A stretch of DNA of 64,000 bases, taken from Silene conica. Lineage: Eukaryota; Streptophyta; Magnoliopsida; Caryophyllales; Caryophyllaceae. Where the stretch lies: NCBI GenBank assembly GCA_029255685.2, contig CM055317.2, positions 74,575,460-74,639,459 on the forward strand, in the 5' to 3' direction. The position numbers and the translations under genes are program-made. The notes under the pieces were generated by a model that was given only the letters and a program-made list of their open reading frames with translations, did not search any database and had not been told where the DNA came from. Positions 20,743 through 30,800 of the stretch are shown here, in pieces (within the stretch, counting starts at the first letter, position 1; each line of letters starts with the position of its first letter).

Positions 20743-22910
20743 TTGAAGACCGCTCTACGCCATGCGTCTTTGTTGGATATTCACGCACCCAAAGCGCTTA
20801 TCACTGTCTCGATCCCAAGACCCACCGCATATACACCTCGAGACATGTTAAATTTTATAATGAAATATATCCATTTGCAAATAAATCGAACCCATCACAA
20901 CCAAACCCACCCATCGATGACTGGACCAGTTTCTCACTCCATATCCTAGCATCTGCTGCCCCACATTCACCAACACCAAACCCACCTCAATCACCACCAC
21001 TCCACCCTCGACCACCAGTCCCACAAGTCTAAACACGATGCCCTACCACCACAAAAAAGCCAAGCCCTTCGACAGGACAAGCCCCACCAGAAACAGTCCG
21101 CGAAACCCCCCCGCCCGCACCCAATCATCACCAGACCCTCCTTCTGACCCCCCTATCGACGCGACCTCCCTAGACACCACCCTACATGGCCCCACTGCCA
21201 ATGTTCCCCACACTCCCCACTCCAACCTCAACCCATCCACAACTACAGCACCCCACACCACATCCCACACAAGCACTAATCGACAACAACCAACACACCC
21301 AAAAACCGTAACAACTCGACTCGACAATAACATTCGAAAATCAAATCCAAAATACGCTCAAACTGCCCTCATAACATCTCTCCTAACAACGCTACCTAAC
21401 ACTATAAAACAAGCCCTTGTTCTACCCCAATGGCGACAAACTATAGAAGACGAATACGATGCACTCACAAAAAACGACAGATGGACCCTAGTCTCACGTA
21501 CATCCGCTCAAAATATAGTAGGTTGCAAATGGATATTTCGCAATAAATTCAACCCCGGTGGAACCCTAAAACAGCACAAGGCCCGCCTCGTGGCAAAGGA
21601 CTTCCATCAACGACCTGGTATAGACTACCACGAAACATTCAGCCCCGTGATCAAACCGACGACAGTCCGTCTAATACTATCCCTCGCAACATCACAATGG
21701 CCCCTTAGGCAACTAGACGTCAATAACGCATTCCTCCAAGGAACACTCAATGACAACGTCTTTATGGCTTCATTAATCAAACCAACCCCGACTTTGTTTG
21801 CAAGTTAAACAAAGCCATCTATGGCCTCAAACAAGCCCCGCGGGCATGGTATACTGAACTCAAAACATACCTCATCACAGTCGAATTCAAACAATTCGTA
21901 TCCGACCCATAATTGTTCACCCTACAATCACCAACAACCACTATCTATATGCTCATCTATGTCGACAATATCATTATTACAAGTCTAAACCAATTACACA
22001 TTCAAAACTTCATAACCAAACTAGCCACTCCCTTTTCACTGAAAGATTTAGGACACATATCCTATTTTCTAGGCATTGAAGTAACTCTGAATGCACAAGG
22101 CATTCACTTAAGTCAATCAAAGTACATTCAAGATCTACTCACCAAATACAATATGGCAGATGTCAAACCAAATACAACTCCAATGGCAACCTCACCACCC
22201 CTAGTTCGTGAAGACCAACTACCTATCCACGACCACTCCGACTAACGCGCCATTGTCGGCACTTTTCAATATCTATCACTAACCCGACCCGACACTGCCT
22301 TTTTCATCAACCGTCTAGCTCAGTTCCTCCATCACCCTACCTTAAATCACTGGACAACACACAAACGTCTCCTTCGTTACCTCCAAGGCACACAACACCA
22401 TGGCATCCAACTATACAAACATACACCTCTTCGCCTTCATGCCTACTGTGATGCAGACTTTGGCGGAGACAAAGACAACTACCTATCCACGACAGGTTAC
22501 ATCACCTATCTAGGACGAAACCCTATAGCATTGTCCTGAAACAAACAGAAAGGAATTGCTCTCTCAACAATAGAAGTTGAATTTCGCGTTGTTGCATCCG
22601 TCACAACATAAACTATCTCGCTTCGCAACATCCTGTCTGAACTCAACATCATAACTACTGAACCACCTGCAAGCTTCTGTGACAACATATCTGCCACACT
22701 TTACGCTAAAATCCAGTCTTCCACTCACGAATGAAGCACATGACACTCTCCTTTCACTACGTCAAAGAAAACTCCAACATGGTCAAATCCGCATTTCTCA
22801 CATCGCCAGTAAGGACCAACTTGCAGATATCCTCACCAAGCCTCTGCACAAGCAACAATTCAATGAACTACGCGACAAGCTTGGCCTTATCACCCGAACG
22901 TCCAACTTGA
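20743..22910 (+). pseudogene. Copia reverse transcriptase and RNase H remnants
   Basis: After a Pro/Thr-rich linker, 21038-21808 has the RT start (GCKWIFRNKFNPGGTLKQHKARLVAKDF, LDVNNAFLQG). A frameshift follows, then 21913-22245 with YVDN (21958-21969) where the catalytic YVDD should be. Beyond another stop, RNase H blocks ([13 protein letters not shown], then LADILTKPLHKQQF at about 22826-22867) run to the purine tract. TGA and TAA codons occur where relatives have Trp and Glu. Confidence 0.85.
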
Positions 22911-22917
22911 GGGGGAG

Positions 22918-23169
22918 TGTTAACCATACTACAAGCCCATATCAAGCCACATATCTTCCAAAGAATCAAATCACATAATTCAAGCATCATAGAATAATAT
23001 AATATCAATCAAGCATCTTATATTTACAAACATATTAAGTAAATAATGTAATTATGCATAGTATTAGTATCCTTTCTCCTTTAACTCATGTATCCTCCCC
23101 TGTATATATGTAACACCATTGCCTTAGTAAATACAAGTTATTATTTTCAGTAAACCTCATTGTCTTATA
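22918..23169 (+). repeat. Right LTR of the copia element
   Basis: It begins TGTTAACCATAC right after the purine tract GAGGGGGAG (22909-22917) and ends CATTGTCTTATA. It is uninterrupted and gives the pre-insertion sequence CTTTAACTCATG for the MITE in the other LTR. Confidence 0.88.
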
Positions 23170-23174
23170 GCAAT

Positions 23175-24291
23175 AACGACATTATTATATAGATGTTGAG
23201 CAAATAAACTTTATCCAAACCAGTAACTTTGCCTTGTCCACGTAAAATTTGATCCGATAGAATCCGAAAATGAAGCCATCCAAAACCGACCCGAGCCGTT
23301 TGTGCACAAACAACCAATACGATCATATGCCTAAACTCAGCCCCACTCGATAAGATTGTTATCGCGACAATTATCAAGTTAATATTAATCCAAAGAAAAG
23401 TTATTTAGCATTTAACTTAATAACAAAGTAACTACACTATGTTAAAAATTAAAAACTTATTAATGAAAAATATTAAAGTAATGCGATAAAGTAATCAAAC
23501 CCGATAACAATCCCACCAGAATCCAAACCACCCTGTCACGTTAATTGATCCGACCTAATCATGATCCAAACTAAACCCGAATCTACCTAAAAGAATATGT
23601 TGATCCGTTATTATTCAAACTCAATCTAACTTGACCTGAACTAATAACGATCCGAACTAAACCCGAATCTACCTAAAAGAATATGTTGATCCCTATTATT
23701 ATATACGGAGTATTAACTTTATTAATTAGGTATACATACTTGTAGAAATGATATTTTAGGTCTTTAGTGGATGTTCATGTTCTTGCATTAATTTAGCATA
23801 AAGAGCATTCAGCATTCTACACGATAATGCTAGTCCGCTCATTTTCTATAAATCTACGTAATATCATTGTACTTTTTTTCCCTTTTTTTTAAATAATTCT
23901 ACGTGATACCACTAAATACTAAACATTTCCACAAACTACTTATTTTGCCGTCAATCCTTGTATTAACAATTTAATTATTTAGATCTATTCTTTTATACTG
24001 AAACCGTTTGAACTAAACTCAATGAAACTGAATTAAGTCAAACAGATCCTGCTCCTATCGACTGAAACGAGTTGAATTGAATTAAATGGATTAGAGTTTA
24101 ATTGAACTAAATTGAGTGAAACTGATATGAAGTGAATTTAGTCGAATTAAAAGTTAATTTTGCGAAAAGATTAAATAAATATAATTGATTGAAAGTAAAT
24201 AAAACGTAATGAAATACGGCTAAACAAAACTGAAATAAACTGAAATTAAGTTAGAAAAAACCGAGTTTGTGAAGAAAATAGTAAAAACAAC
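23175..24291 (+). other. Intergenic, upstream of F3'H
   Basis: No gene. One two-copy repeat with an 86-bp period starts at 23563 and 23649 (CTAAACCCGAATCTACC plus TAAAAGAATATGTTGATCC). A later stretch (24000-24260) is rich in short GAAACTGAA-like repeats. Confidence 0.55.
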
Positions 24292-24704
24292 ATAAATTTT
24301 AGAGTAAATTAAAAATAACTCCCTTTTAAAATAGAGTTTTTTAAAATTACTCCCTTATATAATTTTTTTCTAAAATTACTCCCTTAAGATGCATTTTTAT
24401 TAAAAATTGTTTCAAAATTCCAATTTAGGTTACCAATTCTGTAGGTTTTTAAACTTATTCTACATTGTTATACCTATAAAAGCATAAATTGGCTATGTTA
24501 CAAACGGAATCAATTCATAAACTTGTAAAATAAGTCACTTGAATTAGAATTTTGAAGCAATTTTTGATAAAAATACATTTTAAGGGAGTAATTTTTGAAA
24601 AAAATTATATAAGGGAGTAATTTTTGAAAAAAATTATATAAGGGAGTAATTTTAGAAAAGTGAATTTTAAAAGGGAGTTATTATTAATTTACTATAAATT
24701 TTAG
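24292..24704. mobile_element. Long-TIR MITE in the F3'H promoter, 11-bp TSD
   Basis: The element 24303-24693 (391 bp) is flanked by an exact 11-bp duplication ATAAATTTTAG (24292-24302, 24694-24704). Its arms pair over about 100 bp: AGTAAATTAAAAATAACTCC on the left against the reverse complement of GGGAGTTATTATTAATTTACT on the right, with the ACTCCCTTA phrase repeated within each arm. The duplication length points to Mutator-like transposition. The right arm has a 29-bp tandem copy (AAGGGAGTAATTTTTGAAAA type). It ends about 60 bp upstream of the probable F3'H TATA box. Confidence 0.85.
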
Positions 24705-24764
24705 TCGGTGGAATTATAAGAAAAGAAACTACTACTCCTACCTACTACATACCCTTATAAGTCC

Positions 24765-24771
24765 TATATAA
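24765..24771 (+). promoter_or_regulatory. Probable TATA box of F3'H
   Basis: TATATAA lies 119 bp upstream of the ATG, which would put the transcription start near 24797 and leave a leader of about 85 nt. The CCTACCTACTAC phrase just upstream (24738-24749) resembles MYB-binding AC elements found in flavonoid gene promoters, but this is only a loose match. Confidence 0.6.
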
Positions 24772-24883
24772 ACAACAAAATTCCACAACTAAATCCTCAC
24801 AAAAAATCAAACTACTCTTTAGTTTTATTGACTAAAGACTATTAGTTCAAAATTCAAACCCCTTTTTTCTTCAATTAATCAAA

Positions 24884-27800
24884 ATGTTAACTATTGACCT
24901 AACATTCTACGCCATAGCCATAGCCCTAGCCACATTCCTCTACTACCTCCTCTCCACCACCTTCAACCGATACCCGAAACCGCTCCCACCGGGTCCGAAA
25001 CCATGGCCTATAGTGGGAAATCTTCCCCACATGGGTCCAGCTCCGCACCAGGGCTTAGCAGCCCTGGCGCAGAAATACGGCCCTTTACTCTACATGCGAC
25101 TTGGGTACGTGCATGTGGTCGTGGCTGCTTCGGCCTCGGTCGCATCCCAATTTCTTAAGGTTCATGACGTGAATTTTTCAAGTAGACCACCTAATTCTGG
25201 TGCCAAACATATTGCTTATAATTATCAGGATTTAGTTTTTGCACCGTACGGACCCAAATGGCGTATGCTTCGAAAAATTTGTTCTGTTCATATGTTTTCG
25301 ACTAAGGCTTTGGATGAGTTTACTTCTGTTCGTCAGGTACGTAATACAAATTCATGTGCATGCATGTTGTTTTAGTATTCCGATCATAAATATCGTTAAA
25401 TGACTGAGACGTTTTAAAATGAAATAGGAAAATAAATGAGCTATTTATTTAATTATCGGATTAACTCGTAACTTTTTTTAAAATTTTATCGAGTGTTATT
25501 ATTATACTTTGTAATTATGCATTAATTTTGATGAGCATTACGTAGACACATAGTGTTACTAGTGTAGTATAGAGTTAATAGAAATCGTTAAAATAGAAAA
25601 ATAAATAAATGACGAGGCGTTTCAAAATGAGATAAAAAAAACAAATAAGCTGTTTATTTAATTAACTGAGTTAACTCGTAACTTTTTTAAAATTTTATCG
25701 AGTGTTATATTATACTTTGTAACCATGCATTAATTTTGACGAGGGTCACGTATTAATTTTGATGAGGTTTACGTATTATGTAGAGTTAATAAAAATCGTT
25801 AAAATAGAAAAACAAACAAATAAATGAGGCATTTTAAAACGAGATAGGTAAATAATGAGATCCACCTTATAATGGGTATATCCGTTACAAGTTTGCGACG
25901 GGAAATACAACTTATGTGGGTGATTAAGACGAAAGAATCTGTTTTTTCTTAGGCATTCTGATTTTGTCTTATATAGCCCACATGAATATTACTTAACCCG
26001 TCGCAAGTTTGCGACAAAAATACCCGTCACAAATGAAAATTTGTGAATTACATAAATGCAGTGTATGCTAATTAATAAACGATTACCTGAATTTTAGGCA
26101 TAGCTTGGAGCGTTGGACGAATGTTTTTGTTTTTTTCATAAATAAATAGTTGAGTTGGAAATGTGAAAATGAAGATCGTCTTCTAAAATGAAAAGTCCAA
26201 ATATTCTCGGACTTTTGCTTAGAAATAAATGCACATTGTCTTGCTTTTCATAGTTGAGGTATCATATTGACATTTAGAACGTGAAGTGATAAGGACATTA
26301 ATTATATATTACTAATCACTTTGAATAAATCGAATTATAGTGTTCGGCACTTCAGTCTTAAATGAAAATTTGTGAAATTTAATATATATATATGTATACT
26401 AACTTTTTTTTATATATCATTTGTTTATTTTTTTATCTTTAAGATAAAATCTTAACCGATTTTAATTTAAAATAATATTTATCGAAGTGTCTCGATAATA
26501 AAACTAAATATTTTAGTTTTATTTCATTAGTAGTTTTCATTCCGTGACATATTTAATGACATGATTAATTGAACCTTACTTTATGTAATGTGATTAGGAG
26601 GAGGTATCAATACTTGTAAATGCGCTAGCAAAAGCAGGCGCAAAGCCAGTACAATTAGGACAACTCCTAAACGTATGTACAACCAATGCCTTATCAAGGG
26701 TGATGTTAGGAAAGAGGGTTCTCGGTGATGGGACGGGAAAAAGCGACCCAAAAGCCGAAGAATTCAAGGACATGGTGATGGAGTTGATGGTGCTCACCGG
26801 AGTTTTTAATATCGGCGATTTCGTGCCGGTATTAGAGTGTTTGGACTTACAAGGAGTTGCATCCAAGATGAAAAACTTACATAAAAGGCTTGACAATTTT
26901 ATGAGTGCTATATTGGAAGAACATAAGGCTAGTGGTAAACATGGTGGTGATTTATTAAGCACTTTGATATCTTTGAAGGATAATTATGATGGTGAAAATG
27001 GACAATTTACTGACACTGAAATCAAGGCCTTACTCCTGGTAATTCTTTCTTACTTGCAATTTTTATTAGCCGTAGTAATATCGAGCCGACAGTCTCATTC
27101 CGTGTTTTCTTTGCAAAATGTCATTATTTTGTGATAAAAAGTAACCACTTCTTAATTAATAGCGACCACTTTTGAAAAATAGGGCATTTTTTAAGCAAAA
27201 AAATGGTCACTGTTTAATCTAAAGTGATCACTATTTATAAAAATGTGATCACTTTTCTACTGGTCGCATGTACTACCGTAAAATAGAATTTGTGATTTTT
27301 CTTACCTGTACTTATCTTATGAGACGATGTCATTTCATACTTTTTTGCAAAATGTGACAATTTTTCGTTAAAAAGTAATTATTTTGCAGTTATAGCGACC
27401 ACTTTGAAAAAATATGTTATTTTTTAACCTAAGAAATTGGTCACTGTTTAGTCAAAAGCAGGGCCGGCCCTAATGGGTGTAGAGGTTGACATTTGACAAG
27501 GGTCTAAGTCAGATAGGGATTCATTAATGTGAAATTAGATATTTATTATTTGTAATAAAATTTACTACATGTAAAAATCAAAATATGCTAAAGAGCCTAG
27601 TGGTATTTATCTTACCAAATGTCAAAAGATCATGTGTTTTATGACCTTTTATCCTCATACTATGTTGATAGACCTATATAATTAATGTTTTATTATATAT
27701 ATTTTAATAGGTCAATTAAGTTATAAATTATTTTATGTGCTTATGAGATTTTCTTATATATTGTTATAACTTATTAGTTTTCAGTATAATTTCACGGAAT

Positions 27801-30800
27801 ATACAGAGTAAAAGTTAAAATTGTGAGCTTTTCAACGACAGTGACCCTTTCAAAGTGTCCATTTCACATAAAGCATTGAAATTTAATATTGAGTACCCTA
27901 TATACTTTCTCACTAAAAAATCTCAAATAATTAGTAAAAGTTAATTAAATCTATCAATTTTCCATTAAGAATATGATATTTCTCATTTGGAAAATTGAAA
28001 ATTAGAGCAAAAAGTTTATGCTTCATACAATTGACAAAAATCAGATACCGATATATGTATAAAGTGAATTTAAAATAACTCATATACTCATCCCCATATT
28101 TATTTACTACTAAAAAATTAAGAAATTTCAAAACTTTTCTGCCTAAATTACATGCTATTTTACAATATTTACATCCTAATTAATTAGTCTCAATATTTAT
28201 ATTTACTATTGTGGAATATGCGCCTTCTAACTAATTTTATACCACAAATATTGACGATAATAATGGTTATAGTAATTTCATAAATCAGGGTTTAACTTTT
28301 ACATAAACAAAACAAATTACTAGCTACTCTTTTAAAATAAAATTAGATACCATTAGTTTAATTGTTTGACTCTATAACATATTTACCTAAAAATAATTGT
28401 TTAATTATTAAATTCGATAACATCTTTATCTAAAAAACGCGCTTTTACACGGGATTTTCACCAGTATAATATTTACTCCCTCCGTCTCAGCAGATTCTTT
28501 ACATTTACTTTTTGACACTATTCACATGTCAAGAGAATCTATGATATTCTCGACAATCTATAAGAAGAAACATAGTCATGTGGGATCTTGTTTGATTCGT
28601 CTTTGTGAATAGATTAAGAATATCAAATTTTTATAATTTTTATAAATACAAAATGAAATATATTGATGGTGTAATATGCACCTCGACAAATGTGAAAAAG
28701 TAAACGTAAAGAATCCGTTGAGACGGAGGGATTAATATTTATCACTCATAATCTAATGTATCACTCATAATCTAATGTAAGAATAAACTATTATATAATG
28801 TACATCGCTCTTACAATGTATTATATTTATATACGCATTTACTAGGAGTACTATATTATATAAATGTACATCACTACTTGAATAATTAATAACCTGTAGT
28901 ATATGTATAATGCTTTAAAGTTTGAATGGTAATTAAGAGAGGAACGTAAGCTTAATGAAGGAGAGAATGGTAGGTAGTAGTAACCGTTAAATAGATTAGA
29001 CGTTAGCGGACGTAAATGAAGCATATCAAAACTTCAAAACTTTTCATTACTTGCTTTTCTACGTTGTTCGTGGACCTTCCTTTCTCATTTATTCATTTTC
29101 ACAAATTCTCATTTGTGACGGCAGTATCCGTCACAAGCTTGTGACGGATACCGTTTCCTCTCACAAAATACCCACTTTTTCTCTCTCTCCGACACTATTC
29201 ATGTGGTCCCCTTTCTCCACTAACTCATTTTATATCCATTTTATCTCACAAAATATCCGTCACAAATGGTGACCCGTCACAAGTAAAACTTACACATTCA
29301 TTTTTGGATTCTTCACTTTTCACAATTAGTCTATTTTTAATCGCCAAGCATTACTCGTATAAACAACGGTGGCGGACCTAGGATATTCGTGTTGAGGGGT
29401 ATTAATTTGTTTTAATGCGCGTCTAAGATAACATTTTTACATTTTCTACCTAAACTAGTTATTATTATACACATAGAAGAATAAAAATAATAATTAGTTT
29501 TATAGATGTTCTTTTTCAAAAAATAATGTCTTCTCAAAAATACTTTAAATACTAAATATATGTAAAAACAATATTTGTTTTGGTTAATATATTCTAACAT
29601 GAGTCCGCCCTTGATCAACAAGTCTTTTTTTTATAAGGTACTTATAAAAAAATTATTCTAAAAATGTTACCCCGGGGTCCCCCACTTGGATCCGCCCTTG
29701 ATCAACAAGTCTCTTTTGTGACAGACATATCAGTCATATCCGTCACAAGTTTGTGACAGATCAAATCTATCCATGTTAATAGATAAGACAAAATAGTTTG
29801 CTACTACCTATGCATCCTATTTTTGTCTTATCTACTCTATATGAGTAAACCTGCCAAAATCAACCCAACGAAAAGGCTGGTCCGAGACTTGAAATTGACC
29901 CGATTTTTACACCCGAAAATGACCCGAGTTATTATAATTTTGCGACCGATGTGCTCATTACTATTAATATTTGTGTTAAAATTATTTACTACTGTATTAT
30001 TTTTGACGAACCTTTTTGTTTGATTCAACTTTCTTTCATTTTCAATTAATTGTTCAATTTAATGTGATAATGACGTACGGTTTGCTACTACTAGGTTTTG
30101 TTTTTTATGTTTTATAATTCTTGTTCGTTATTTTAGGTTTATGGTTGTTATAAATGTTTTTGGTAAATGTATTAGCCTAGAAATTGGTATATGTAATAAG
30201 GTGTCACGAAGTCAAAAGAATTATCCCGATCCACAAATTCTCGTTTGTGACGAGTATATCCGTCGCAAAAAGACAAACTTTTAATACTCTTTATGCTTTG
30301 TCTTATCTAAGCAAGTTGCAAAACTTGACCCGTTATAGGCTTGCGACGGATATATCCGTTGTAAGAGAGACTTACTCATCTCGATTTCTTTTCATTTTAT
30401 TTTCTTTTACAAAACATAAGAGTACTATATTATATATTTCAATCCTCATTATTTACCTTTTTATTTCCAACATCAAAAACCATTCCGATCAAACCTAAAT
30501 TTAACAAGAACTATTGAGATTTTTAGAAGTAATAAACCTCCATTTCTTTTTTAAAAATAAACGGGATCCTTACTCCTCTTTTACGACTCACGTATACAAT
30601 AAGCGCCAAACATTATCAAAATTTGTAGTTAACATGACAATATTGTTTTTATATTTACATTTTAGTCGAATGTAGGGAAACGATTCATTAACGGAGTATA
30701 ATTGATGATATAATTTTTTATTTTTACAATAATCTCTCTCATTTATTAGTTAGGATTTGAGTTTGATAATATAATTGTGATACTTTTATTATTTTTACAT

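Larger units (their letters stand above)
17761..23174 (+). mobile_element. Decayed Ty1/copia retrotransposon
   Basis: LTRs lie at 17766-18562 (with a MITE inside) and 22918-23169. The element is flanked by GTAAT (17761-17765) and GCAAT (23170-23174), a 5-bp duplication with one change. Order is LTR, PBS, gag with zinc knuckle, protease, integrase, RT, RNase H, PPT, LTR, the copia order with integrase before RT. Stops, frameshifts and two catalytic substitutions (integrase D to H, RT YVDD to YVDN) show it is inactive. Some ten differences between the 252-bp LTR sequences mark it as older than the Athila copy. Confidence 0.9.

Noticed and set aside
24571..24660. Regular repeats considered as a CRISPR-like array
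   Set aside because: Two 29-bp tandem units without unique spacers, inside one arm of a MITE in a plant genome.
28435..28470. Possible Helitron 3' end (ACACGGGATTTTCACCAGT)
   Set aside because: The hairpin is incomplete and the end reads CCAG rather than CTAG.
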